From positions 36,039-100,038 of the forward strand of contig PAPT01000032.1 in NCBI GenBank assembly GCA_002708995.1: a stretch of DNA of 64,000 nucleotides. The letters are read 5' to 3'. The DNA comes from Geminicoccus sp. Its GTDB lineage: Bacteria > Pseudomonadota > Alphaproteobacteria > UBA7985. The notes below the pieces were generated by a model. It was given only the letters and a program-made list of their open reading frames with translations. It did no database searches and was not told where the DNA came from. The position numbers and the translations under genes are program-made. Below are positions 50,529 through 59,337 of the stretch, one piece after another; positions within the stretch are counted from its first letter, which is position 1; each line of letters starts with the position of its first letter.

Positions 50529-51163
50529 TTATCGCAATCGACGGTCCGGCGGCGGCGGGGAAGGGCACACTGGCCCGACGCCTCGCCGCGCACCTCGATT
50601 TTGCCTACCTCGACAGTGGCCTCCTTTACCGCGCCGTGGCAGCCCGCGCGCTCGGAGAGGGGGTCAGTCTGGACGACGATCAGGCCCTTGAAGCCCTTGC
50701 GGAGGCGCTGCGACCCGCCGACCTCGAGCGCCCGGATCTGCGCGCTCCAGCGGTCAGTGAGGCTGCGTCTCGGGTGGCTGCACTGACCCCGGTGCGCCAG
50801 GCTCTGGTCGACTTTCAGCGCAGTTTTGCCGACTCGCCCCCCGGTGGTAAGGGCGGTGCCGTGCTCGACGGCCGGGATATCGGTACGGTCATCTGTCCTT
50901 ATGCGATTTGCAAGCTTTACATTACGGCTACCCGCGAGGTCAGGGCCAAACGGCGGTGGTTGGAGTTGCGGGAACGCGACCCTGCCGCTATATACGACCG
51001 CGTTTTCAACGACTTGGTTGTTCGGGACGAAAGAGACGAAACCCGCAAGGACGCGCCTCTGAAGCCCGCTGCCGACGCGGTGATCATCGACACCTCAGCA
51101 CTGACGGCTGACGCGGTCTTCGCTCAGGCGCTGGCGATCGTCGAGGCTGCCCGGCCAGGTTGA
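50525..51163 (+). CDS. cmk: Cytidylate kinase
   Basis: 212 residues. P-loop IDGPAAAGKGTLARRLAAHL. LDSGLLYRAVAARALGEG is the CMP-binding region. AVLDGRDIGTVICPYAICKL is the D-GRD-G motif, and AKRRWLELRERD contains the lid arginines. It phosphorylates CMP/dCMP. Translationally coupled to aroA and followed by rpsA after 170 bp, the classic order. Confidence 0.96.
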   Translation: MIIAIDGPAAAGKGTLARRLAAHLDFAYLDSGLLYRAVAARALGEGVSLDDDQALEALAEALRPADLERPDLRAPAVSEAASRVAALTPVRQALVDFQRSFADSPPGGKGGAVLDGRDIGTVICPYAICKLYITATREVRAKRRWLELRERDPAAIYDRVFNDLVVRDERDETRKDAPLKPAADAVIIDTSALTADAVFAQALAIVEAARPG

Positions 51164-51333
51164 CGAAAACACGACGACCAACGGGGGAGAATCCGGCTTC
51201 GGTGCCAGCCACCGAGACCCGGCAACGACCTTCATATGACATCTTAACTCAAACCCCTGGGCGCGCCGATCTGGTGGCGGTCAGTGTCCGGCCTTTTCGC
51301 AGGTCGGGCGATATAAACAGGAAAACCAACATA

Positions 51334-53013
51334 ATGGCAGAAGCCGCCATGGAGTCCTTCGAGGACCTCCTCAACGAATCAATCGGCGACACCCTCGAAG
51401 GGTCCGTCCTCTCTGGTACCGTACTGAGCATCGAGAATGATCTGGTGATCATCGATGTCGGCCTCAAATCTGAAGGTCGCGTGCCGGTAAAAGAATTTAC
51501 GATGCCCGGCCAGGAGCCGACTATCAAAGCCGGCGACACCGTCGAGGTCTTCGTCGAGCGTTACGAGAACAAGGACGGCGAAGTCATGCTGTCCCGCGAT
51601 AAGGCCCGTCGCGAAGAAGCCTGGGTTGAGCTGGAAAAGAAGTTCAACGACGGCGTCCGTGTGGAAGGCGTTATCTTCAACCGCGTCAAGGGTGGCTTCA
51701 CCGTCGACCTCGGCGGGGCCGTGGCCTTCCTGCCGGGCTCGCAGGTCGACATCCGTCCGGTACGCGACGTTGCACCTCTGATGAACAACGCCCAGCCGTT
51801 CCAGATCCTGAAGATGGACAAGGCGCGCGGCAACATCGTTGTTTCGCGCCGTGCGGTGCTGGAAGAAGCCCGCGCGGAGCAGCGTCAGGAGCTGATCCAG
51901 AACTTGGAAGAAGGCAGCGTGCTGCAGGGTGTGGTCAAGAACATCACCGACTACGGTGCGTTCGTCGATCTCGGCGGTGTCGATGGCCTGCTGCACGTCA
52001 CGGATATTTCGTGGCGCCGCATCAACCATCCGTCCGAAGTGCTGACCGTGGGTCAGTCGGTCGAAGTACAGGTGATCAAGTTCAACCGCGAAACTCAGCG
52101 CATCTCGCTGGGCATGAAGCAGCTGGAGACCGATCCATGGGAGACCGTGGCAGCGGAATTCCCGGTTGGTACCAAGTTCAACGGCCGTGTCACCAATATC
52201 ACCGACTACGGTGCCTTTGTTGAGCTGATGCCAGGGATCGAGGGCCTGGTCCACGTCTCCGAAATGTCATGGACCAAGAAGAACGTGCACCCGGGCAAGA
52301 TCGTATCGACCTCGCAGGAAGTGGAAGTCGTCATCCTCGACGTCGACACCACCAAGCGTCGGATCTCGCTGGGCCTCAAGCAGACCATGGCCAACCCATG
52401 GGAAGCTTTCCTCGAGTCCAACCCCGTCGGCTCCAGCATCAGTGGCGAAGTCCGCAACATCACCGAGTTCGGTCTGTTTGTTGGTCTGGACGGCGACATC
52501 GACGGCATGATCCACCTGTCCGACATCGACTGGAACCGCTCTGGCGAAGAAGCGGTCAAGGACTTCGAAAAGGGCGCGATGGTGTCGGCCAAGGTCCTCG
52601 ACGTTGACGTTGAGAAAGAGCGTATCTCTCTGGGCATCAAGCAGCTCGAAGACGATCCGTTCGCCAACGCCCTCGACGGCATCAAGCGCGGCCAAATCGT
52701 GACCACGACCATCACCCAGGTGCAGGAAAACGGCATCGAGGTTGAGGTCACCGAAGGGGTCACCGGCTTCATCCGTCGCTCCGATCTGGCGCGTGACCGC
52801 GATGACCAGCGCACCGACCGCTTCGCCGTGGGCGAGAAGGTCGATGCCAAGGTCACCGCAATGGATCCGAAGACCCGCAAGATCTCCCTGTCGATCAAAG
52901 CCCGTGAAACCGAGGAAGAGCAGGAAGCCATGGCTGAATACGGCTCCATGGATTCCGGTGCATCGCTCGGCGACATTCTGGGCGAAGCGCTCAAGAAAGG
53001 GCGTGATTCGTAG
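51334..53013 (+). CDS. rpsA: 30S ribosomal protein S1
   Basis: 559 residues from the ATG at 51334 (MAEAAMESFEDLLNESI). Earlier in-frame codons back to 51160 form the leader, not the protein. Six S1 RNA-binding repeats can be seen, with repeated elements such as NITDYGAFVDLGGVDGLLHV, NITDYGAFVELMPGIEGLVH and NITEFGLFVGLDGDIDGMIH, and R-SLGLKQ closings. S1 unfolds mRNA at initiation. The 170-bp leader may carry autoregulation as in enterobacteria. Confidence 0.97.
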   Translation: MAEAAMESFEDLLNESIGDTLEGSVLSGTVLSIENDLVIIDVGLKSEGRVPVKEFTMPGQEPTIKAGDTVEVFVERYENKDGEVMLSRDKARREEAWVELEKKFNDGVRVEGVIFNRVKGGFTVDLGGAVAFLPGSQVDIRPVRDVAPLMNNAQPFQILKMDKARGNIVVSRRAVLEEARAEQRQELIQNLEEGSVLQGVVKNITDYGAFVDLGGVDGLLHVTDISWRRINHPSEVLTVGQSVEVQVIKFNRETQRISLGMKQLETDPWETVAAEFPVGTKFNGRVTNITDYGAFVELMPGIEGLVHVSEMSWTKKNVHPGKIVSTSQEVEVVILDVDTTKRRISLGLKQTMANPWEAFLESNPVGSSISGEVRNITEFGLFVGLDGDIDGMIHLSDIDWNRSGEEAVKDFEKGAMVSAKVLDVDVEKERISLGIKQLEDDPFANALDGIKRGQIVTTTITQVQENGIEVEVTEGVTGFIRRSDLARDRDDQRTDRFAVGEKVDAKVTAMDPKTRKISLSIKARETEEEQEAMAEYGSMDSGASLGDILGEALKKGRDS

Positions 53014-53109
53014 GATTGACGACCGCTTTTCCCACATCGGCGCGGCGCTCAACAGGGTCGCGCCGGTGCAGGAACCGCATCAGATCAAACAGGGGGAAAT
53101 ACGGACATC

Positions 53110-53397
53110 ATGACGAAATCAGAACTCATACAGCTGGTCGCTTCAGATAATCCTCACCTTTACCTCAGAGACATTACCAAGATCGTGAACACGGTCTTTG
53201 ACGAGATCACCGAGGGCCTGACCCAGGGTGATCGCATCGAACTCCGCGGCTTCGGCGCCTTCTCCGTGAAGGTGCGCAAGGCACGCACCGGCCGCAACCC
53301 GCGCTCGGGCGAGCCGGTCGAGGTTTCGGAAAAGGCGATCCCGTACTTCAAGACGGGCAAGCAACTGCACGAGCGGCTGAACGACAAGAGCGAGTAG
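53110..53397 (+). CDS. ihfB: Integration host factor beta subunit
   Basis: 95 residues, HU/IHF fold. [20 protein letters not shown] is the IHF-beta start. [40 protein letters not shown] (the Pro at the tip of the beta arm in RNPRSG) and [14 protein letters not shown] follow. The position directly after rpsA is diagnostic for ihfB. It bends DNA and assists sigma-54 promoters, matching rpoN in this window. Confidence 0.96.
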   Translation: MTKSELIQLVASDNPHLYLRDITKIVNTVFDEITEGLTQGDRIELRGFGAFSVKVRKARTGRNPRSGEPVEVSEKAIPYFKTGKQLHERLNDKSE

Positions 53398-53427
53398 GCC
53401 TTGGCGTTTCCGCCCCGGTAGAGATCA

Positions 53428-53452
53428 GGGAGGCCCCGGCCTCCCTTTTTTT
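53428..53452 (+). terminator. Rho-independent terminator after ihfB
   Basis: GGGAGG CCCCGG CCTCCC followed by seven T, 31 bases after the ihfB stop. It ends the aroA-cmk-rpsA-ihfB transcription unit. Confidence 0.93.
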
Positions 53453-53571
53453 GTGCCGGGCCTGGGCGGGGGTTGGCAAGGCGCTCGAAAGTCTGCCATT
53501 TTCCCCGCCGAGACTTCGCTGCGTCCCGCATCCGCGGGCGCTGATCTGCTGCTTGGGAGGCGTGCTGAACC

Positions 53572-53964
53572 ATGCTCCGGTTTCTGTCTTCGATCATCGC
53601 CGTGCTGACCCTCGCGGTCCTCGTCTGGTTCGTGGTGTCGAACACCGAACCCGCGACCCTGCGGCTGGCCGTGGTGTTCCCGGACGGGATCGTGCAGCCG
53701 CTGGCGCTGTGGATAGCTGCGACGGCGATCATCGGCTTCCTGCTCGGGGCGCTGTTCGTCTGGATCCAAGCCGGTTCCCGGCGTTCTGCTTTGCGACAGA
53801 TCCGGCACACGCTGTCCCGCACCGAAGACGACCTCGACCGCGCCCGCGCCGACCTGCTCGACCGCGAGGCTGACATCGACCGGCTGGAGGCCGAGGTCAC
53901 TGGCCTCCGGACTATCGAGCAGCCCGCCGAAGACCTTACCCCGAAACCTGTATCCGCGATCTGA
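53572..53964 (+). CDS. lapA: LapA family (DUF1049) membrane protein
   Basis: 130 residues. Two hydrophobic helices (LSSIIAVLTLAVLVWFVVSN and LALWIAATAIIGFLLGALFV) flank a short FPDGIVQP loop. A coiled-coil tail, TLSRTEDDLDRARADLLDRE and onward, follows. LapA relatives help LPS assembly with LapB. Its place after ihfB is conserved in alphaproteobacteria. Confidence 0.9.
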   Translation: MLRFLSSIIAVLTLAVLVWFVVSNTEPATLRLAVVFPDGIVQPLALWIAATAIIGFLLGALFVWIQAGSRRSALRQIRHTLSRTEDDLDRARADLLDREADIDRLEAEVTGLRTIEQPAEDLTPKPVSAI

Positions 53965-53970
53965 CACCTC

Positions 53971-54936
53971 ATGCGCTTCATCACTGCCCCGGAAATCGAA
54001 ATTGCCCTCGATCAGAAAAGCCTGATCGAAGCGCTGCGCCGTGCCTTCCGCATGGGGGCCAGCGCGCGACCCTATCAGGCGCCGCTGCGCAATCGCTTCT
54101 ACATTGAGAACGTGCACGCCGATCCTACCATCCTGCTCAACATGCCGTCGTGGCAGGTCGACGGCGATCTTGGAATCAAGATGGTGACGGTGAACACCGG
54201 CAACCCGGCCAAGGGCCTGCCCATGGTGCAGGGTGTCTACCTGTTCCTCGATGCGGGGACGGGCAAGGTTCGTGGCATTCTCGAAGCGGAGATGATCACG
54301 GTGAAGCGGACGGCGGCTGCTTCGGCGCTGGCGTCGAGCTACCTCTCGCGCAGCGATGCGTCGCGGCTGTTGATCGTCGGCGCAGGGGCGCTGGCCCGGC
54401 ACTTCATCGATGCCCATCGCGCGGTGCGGCCGATCTCAGACGTGCTGGTCTGGAACCGGACGCCCAAGCGCGCGGAAGAACTTGTCGCCAAATATCGGCT
54501 GCAGGTAGACGCCTCGGTGCTGAACAGCATTGGCGTGACTGATGATCTGGAGGCTGCCGTCTCCGGCGCCGATATCGTCACCTGTATCACGGCGAGCAGC
54601 GAGCCGGTGATTTTCGGCGACTGGGTCCGCGAGGGCACCCACGTCGACCTCGTCGGCGCGTTCTCCCCCGACAGCCGCGAGTCCGACGACGCATTGGTGC
54701 AGAAAGCGCGGATCTTCGTCGATACCCGCACCGGGGCACTGGCCGAAGCCGGCGATCTAATTATTCCCATGAACAAGGGCCTGATCACCGAGGACGACGT
54801 CGCCGCGGATCTGTTCGACCTGACACAGGGCGAGCGCGACGGTCGGCGGTTCTACGAGCAGATTACGCTGTTCAAGAACTGTGGCTCAGCGATCGAAGAT
54901 CTGGTCGCGGCGCGGCTGGCCTACCAGCGGACCTGA
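53971..54936 (+). CDS. Ornithine cyclodeaminase/mu-crystallin family protein
   Basis: 321 residues. LNMPSWQVDGDLGIKMVTVN and VQGVYLFLDAGTGKVRGILE are the substrate domain. TVKRTAAASALASSYLSRSD follows, then the Rossmann motif LLIVGAGALARHFIDAHRAV and DIVTCITASSEPVIFGDWVR. The family includes ornithine cyclodeaminase, alanine dehydrogenase and imine reductases; catalytic detail does not fix which. It lies 7 bp after lapA, probably co-transcribed. Confidence 0.85.
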   Translation: MRFITAPEIEIALDQKSLIEALRRAFRMGASARPYQAPLRNRFYIENVHADPTILLNMPSWQVDGDLGIKMVTVNTGNPAKGLPMVQGVYLFLDAGTGKVRGILEAEMITVKRTAAASALASSYLSRSDASRLLIVGAGALARHFIDAHRAVRPISDVLVWNRTPKRAEELVAKYRLQVDASVLNSIGVTDDLEAAVSGADIVTCITASSEPVIFGDWVREGTHVDLVGAFSPDSRESDDALVQKARIFVDTRTGALAEAGDLIIPMNKGLITEDDVAADLFDLTQGERDGRRFYEQITLFKNCGSAIEDLVAARLAYQRT

Positions 54937-55029
54937 GCGGCGGGGGCGAAGGGGCGGCGACCCAACCTCTGAAATCTGCGCTCTTTACGCCACAGCTGCC
55001 GGAAAAGCCTTGCGGGCAGATCGGCTGTT

Positions 55030-56025
55030 TTAGCGCGCCAGAACCAGCGCCAGCATCAGCACCGCCGCCCAGATCCAGCCGGTCCATTGCTCGCCCTTGA
55101 AGGTGCGCAGGCTGTCCGCCGGGCTGTCGAGGTCAGTCCGCTGCACCTGCACCATCATGCGGACCCCAATAGCGATCAGGCCGAACAGACTAATCCAGAA
55201 GGGCAAGCCGTCAGCCACCAGCGCCAGCGACAGGAACCACAGCACCAGCGCAACGACGTATGATAGGCGGATTGCCAGCTTGCTGTTGCCGCCAAAGGCG
55301 AGCGCGGTCGATCGGACACCGATGATGGCGTCGTCGGCCTTGTCCTGATGCGCGTAAATAGTGTCGTAGCCAAAGGTCCAGGCCCAGCAGCCGAGATAGA
55401 GCAGAACCATGGCCAGCGAGACCTCGTGGCTGATCGCCGCCCAGCCGATCAGGGCGCCGAAGTTGAAGGTCAGGCCGAGCACCGCTTGCGGGTAGTCCGT
55501 GACCCGCTTAGCCAGTGGATAGAGCACGACCGGGACCAGCGACACCACCCCAAGCAGGATGCCCAGCGGCCGCATCTGCAGCAGGATCAGCAGCCCCAGA
55601 CCAAGCAGCACCGCGAGGAACAGCCCCGCCTGCCGCATGCCGACAGCACCGGAGGCCAGCGGCCGACCAGCGGTCCGTTCAACCTGCCGATCCAGATCGC
55701 GGTCCCACATGTCGTTGATGACGCAACCCGCCCCGCGCATGATGATGGAGCCGACGAACAGCAACCCGCCGATCCACAGCACCCGCAGCAGGCTGGCGCC
55801 GTCATCCGCGATGCCTGCATCGACCTCGGCGATGTTGCGGGACGCCAGAGCAGCCAGCAGCACGCCCCACAGACCGGGGATGTAGAGCAGATAGGCGCCG
55901 ATAGGGCGGTCGAGCCGCATCAGCCGTGTGAACGGCCGGGTCCAGTCCGGCAGGACCCGGTCAAACCACGTCTGGCTCTTAATATCCGTGAACCGGGGCT
56001 TCAAATCGTCCGGATTGTTTGCCAT
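55030..56025 (-). CDS. ubiA: 4-hydroxybenzoate polyprenyltransferase
   Basis: 331 residues from the ATG at 56025. The longer frame overlaps rsmE and was not used. Multi-helix membrane enzyme. First Asp motif GCVINDMWDRDLDRQVERTA, second YAHQDKADDAIIGVRSTALA. It attaches the polyprenyl tail to 4-hydroxybenzoate in ubiquinone synthesis. Divergent from rsmE with a 44-bp gap, the usual arrangement in Rhodospirillales-like genomes. Confidence 0.94.
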   Translation of the reverse strand: MANNPDDLKPRFTDIKSQTWFDRVLPDWTRPFTRLMRLDRPIGAYLLYIPGLWGVLLAALASRNIAEVDAGIADDGASLLRVLWIGGLLFVGSIIMRGAGCVINDMWDRDLDRQVERTAGRPLASGAVGMRQAGLFLAVLLGLGLLILLQMRPLGILLGVVSLVPVVLYPLAKRVTDYPQAVLGLTFNFGALIGWAAISHEVSLAMVLLYLGCWAWTFGYDTIYAHQDKADDAIIGVRSTALAFGGNSKLAIRLSYVVALVLWFLSLALVADGLPFWISLFGLIAIGVRMMVQVQRTDLDSPADSLRTFKGEQWTGWIWAAVLMLALVLAR

Positions 56026-56069
56026 GGGTGAGGCTGCCTTTTCGATCAACGCGGGCCCAGTGAGCAAGA

Positions 56070-56858
56070 ATGACCAAACCCGATCGTCCCACAATCCGCC
56101 TCTTCGTTGAAGGGGAGCTGGCAGCAGGTCAGGCCTTCGAGCTTGCCCAGGCGCAGGCGCACTACCTGCGCAACGTTCTGCGGCGAGAAGTCGGCTCTGA
56201 ACTGGGGCTGTTCAACGGCAAGGGCCCCGAGTTTCGCGCGGTCATTACCACCCTGAGCAAGAAAGCCGCTGGTGTCGATCTGCTGGAGCCGATCGCCGAC
56301 TTCGAGCCCGAGCAGCCGCTGACCCTGATGTTCGCTCCGATCAAGCGAACGCCGATGGAGTGGATTCTGGCCAAGGGGACCGAGCTGGGGGTGACCCGCT
56401 TCCAGCCTGTGATCACCGAGCATACGCAGTCCGAGCGCCTGCGCCCCGAGCGGCTGCAGGCAATCATGGTGGAGGCGGCGGAGCAGTGCGAACGCCTGAC
56501 CATCCCCAGCCTCGAACAGCCCTTTCCGCTGCGCGAGGCGGTGCAGGGGTTCGAGGGGCGGATCGGGGCTGCCTTTGAAGCGGGTGGCTTTTCCCCGGTG
56601 GTGCAGCAGCTCCTGCCGGACCGGGCAGGACAGGAAATTCTGCCGGAGCCGCCCGGCGCGCTGCTGGTCGGACCGGAAGGCGGCTTCCACCCTGACGAGG
56701 TCAAATGGCTTGCGGATCAGGATAATGTTTTCGGCCTGAGCCTCGGCCCGCGCGTGCTCAAGGCCGAGACGGCGGCAATCGCCCTGATTGCGGTTTTTCA
56801 GCTGCTTGTCGGGGACGGGGACAAGCATCCCGATTTTCGGGGATCAGCCAGACATTAA
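56070..56858 (+). CDS. rsmE: 16S rRNA (uracil1498-N3)-methyltransferase
   Basis: 262 residues. N-terminal PUA-like domain (AQAHYLRNVLRREVGSELGL with FNGKG), then the SPOUT knot. KGTELGVTRFQPVITEHTQS, AAEQCERLTIPSLEQPFPL, LLVGPEGGFHPDEVKWLADQ and LSLGPRVLKAETAAIALIAV form the trefoil SAM site. It methylates U1498 of 16S rRNA. Confidence 0.95.
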   Translation: MTKPDRPTIRLFVEGELAAGQAFELAQAQAHYLRNVLRREVGSELGLFNGKGPEFRAVITTLSKKAAGVDLLEPIADFEPEQPLTLMFAPIKRTPMEWILAKGTELGVTRFQPVITEHTQSERLRPERLQAIMVEAAEQCERLTIPSLEQPFPLREAVQGFEGRIGAAFEAGGFSPVVQQLLPDRAGQEILPEPPGALLVGPEGGFHPDEVKWLADQDNVFGLSLGPRVLKAETAAIALIAVFQLLVGDGDKHPDFRGSARH

Positions 56859-56934
56859 CGAGCCTTTGTTTGTCTTGACGGTGCAGCGACATCCGACCAT
56901 CTGCACAAGGTAGAGCTAAGAAAAGGTACAGTCG

Positions 56935-58332
56935 TTGTCTGCTCCACCGACCGGGATTTCCCAACCCATCCAAAGCCGTGATGACCTTGTCCTTGCGCTC
57001 GAAAAGGGCTGCAAGCCAGCATCACAGTGGCGGATCGGTACGGAGCATGAAAAGTTTCTCTATGACCTCCGAGATTTCCGCGCGGTTCCCTTCGCGCGGG
57101 ACGACGCCGCCGCCGCTGGCGGTGCAGGTGATATTCAGACCCTTTTCAGTGCTCTTGTCTCCGAATTTGGCTGGACCCCTCTTTACGAAGGCGAGAACGT
57201 CATCGCACTGACCCGGGAGGGTGCCAACATCACCCTTGAGCCGGGTGGCCAGTTCGAACTGTCCGGGGCGGTCTTTTCCGACCTGCACCAGACACGGGCA
57301 GAGACCCTGAAGCACGTCGGTGAGATCGGCACGCTGTGCCAGCGCCTCGGCCTTGGCGCGCTGGGTCTGGGCTACCAGCCCGAACTGACCCGCGATCAGG
57401 TGCCGTGGATGCCCAAGGCGCGCTACCGCATCATGGGCGCTTACATGCAGAAGAAGGGCCAGCTCGGGCTCGACATGATGAAGTCGACCGCCACCGTGCA
57501 GGTCAATCTGGATTTCTCTTCCGAGGCGGACATGGTGCGCAAGCTGCGCGTCAGCCTCGCGCTGCAGCCGGTCGCAACCGCCATGTTTGCCAACTCGCCG
57601 TTTTCCGGTGGGAAGCTTAACGGTTATCGCTCGTTCCGCTCCGCGATCTGGCAGGATACGGACCCCGACCGCACCGGCGGCATGGACTTCGCCTTTGAAG
57701 ACGGCATGGGTTTCGAGCGCTACGTCGACTACGCGCTTGATGTGCCCATGTACTTTGTCCACCGCGATGGCGTGTATCTGGACGCAAGCGGGCTGTCGTT
57801 CCGGGATTTCATGGCGCGTAAACTGCCGCTGCGCCCCGGCGAGATGCCGCTGAAGTCGGACTGGGACGACCATCTGACCACGCTTTTCCCCGAGGTTCGC
57901 CTCAAGTCATTCCTCGAAATGCGCGGCGGCGATGCCGGGCCGGTTGATCACGTCGTTGCCCTGTCCGCGCTCTGGACCGGGTTGCTCTATGACGCCGGTA
58001 TCCTGCAGGCGGCGGCGGACCTGATCGCGGGCTGGACGCCGGCGGACCGGCAGCAGCTGCTTCGTGACGTGCCGCGGCTGGGCCTGAGTGCAGAGATTGC
58101 GGGTCGGCCGGTGCTCGATATCGCCCGTGAACTGCTGGCAGTGGCTGAGGCGGGCCTGCGTCGGCGGGCGATCCCTGGGCCAGAAGGTGAGAGCGATGAG
58201 ACGGCAGCGCTGGAGCCTCTCGCGCGCTGGCTCGAAGCCGGTCAGTCGCCAGCCGATCAGCTGATCGCAGCCTTTGAGGGGCCATGGGATGGCGACATCC
58301 GCCGCGTCTATCGGACAGCCTCCATGTTCTGA
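56935..58332 (+). CDS. gshA: Glutamate-cysteine ligase, plant/alphaproteobacterial type
   Basis: 465 residues; the start is probably TTG 56935 (AAAAGG upstream). WRIGTEHEKFLYDLRDFRAV is the E-x-E metal/ATP start. NITLEPGGQFELSGAVFSDL is the central Glu strand, and LGLGYQPELTRDQVPWMPKA is typical. CxxC regulation seen in plants is not obvious. It makes gamma-glutamylcysteine, the first step of glutathione, matching the GST-like and glutaredoxin genes here. Confidence 0.95.
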   Translation: MSAPPTGISQPIQSRDDLVLALEKGCKPASQWRIGTEHEKFLYDLRDFRAVPFARDDAAAAGGAGDIQTLFSALVSEFGWTPLYEGENVIALTREGANITLEPGGQFELSGAVFSDLHQTRAETLKHVGEIGTLCQRLGLGALGLGYQPELTRDQVPWMPKARYRIMGAYMQKKGQLGLDMMKSTATVQVNLDFSSEADMVRKLRVSLALQPVATAMFANSPFSGGKLNGYRSFRSAIWQDTDPDRTGGMDFAFEDGMGFERYVDYALDVPMYFVHRDGVYLDASGLSFRDFMARKLPLRPGEMPLKSDWDDHLTTLFPEVRLKSFLEMRGGDAGPVDHVVALSALWTGLLYDAGILQAAADLIAGWTPADRQQLLRDVPRLGLSAEIAGRPVLDIARELLAVAEAGLRRRAIPGPEGESDETAALEPLARWLEAGQSPADQLIAAFEGPWDGDIRRVYRTASMF

Positions 58333-58578
58333 GGCGCCTGGGGACGGGCTCAGCCTCAACCACAGCCTTAGACGTGGCCCTTGTTTTGGCCCTTGCTCCG
58401 GCCTGGGCCTTCCGCGTCTGCGCCCCAGAGACAATCCGCACCCCGAACAAGGGCTTGTGAATGGCGGTGCGCCCGATAAGCGTGTATCCAGGCGCAACCT
58501 AATCGTGAGACATTTGAGTAGGTATACGACTTTGCTTATGAATCACGCGGCGATAGTTGAGTTGGAAAACAGATATTG

Positions 58579-59310
58579 ATGAACGGCTGGCGATTGATTT
58601 GGGCGCGACTGTTGCTGGGCTTGGGGCTTGCGCTTGCGCCCGTGTCGCTGGTGCCAACGGCCGGAGCGCAGACTTGGGGTCCATGGCCGACGTTCCAGAT
58701 CAACCCACTGGTCATCGAGCTGTTCACCAGCCAGGGCTGCCACTCCTGCCCACCCGCCGACATGGAACTCGAGCAGCTGGCGGATATGCCCGGCGTGCTG
58801 GGGTTGTCGTTCCACGTCGACTACTGGGACTACATCGGCTGGCGTGATCCCTTCGCCAGCGAGAGCGCAACCCACCGGCAGAAGTACTACCGCCACGTGC
58901 TCGCCAAGCGCTACATTTTCACCCCGCAGTTCGTGGTGGGTGGCAGCTGGTCTCCCGATGGGCGCACCAGCCTGCTGGATCTGGATCTGATGTCCTACAA
59001 GGGCGATCCACTCATGTTCAAGACGGACCAAGATTGGATCTACCTGCCCGAGACCCGCACCTTGAACGGCATCGCCGATCTCTGGCTGGTGCACTTCGAC
59101 CACCGCCACGAGACCCACATCAAGTCCGGTGAGAATGCTGGTCGGACACTGGCCTATCGCCACGTGGTCCGGGACATCAAGCACCTCGGAGACTGGCGCG
59201 GTGAACGCCGTCGCATCGCATGGCCGCCTCGGATCGGCTATGGCATCGCCCTGCTGGTCCAGCATCGCGGCGACGGCACCATTCTGGCCAGCATCGCCCA
59301 CATGCAGTGA
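58579..59310 (+). CDS. DUF1223 thioredoxin-like secreted protein
   Basis: 243 residues from the ATG at 58579. Signal peptide LIWARLLLGLGLALAPVSLV, about 30 residues. VIELFTSQGCHSCPPADMEL is the DUF1223 hallmark, with a CxxC in place of the Cys/Ser pair. HVDYWDYIGWRDPFASESAT, then YIFTPQFVVGGSW follow. Periplasmic redox role is inferred from the fold. Convergent with htpG. Confidence 0.88.
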   Translation: MNGWRLIWARLLLGLGLALAPVSLVPTAGAQTWGPWPTFQINPLVIELFTSQGCHSCPPADMELEQLADMPGVLGLSFHVDYWDYIGWRDPFASESATHRQKYYRHVLAKRYIFTPQFVVGGSWSPDGRTSLLDLDLMSYKGDPLMFKTDQDWIYLPETRTLNGIADLWLVHFDHRHETHIKSGENAGRTLAYRHVVRDIKHLGDWRGERRRIAWPPRIGYGIALLVQHRGDGTILASIAHMQ

Positions 59311-59337
59311 GGCGGCGGTAAGGCTTTCGGCTGGGCT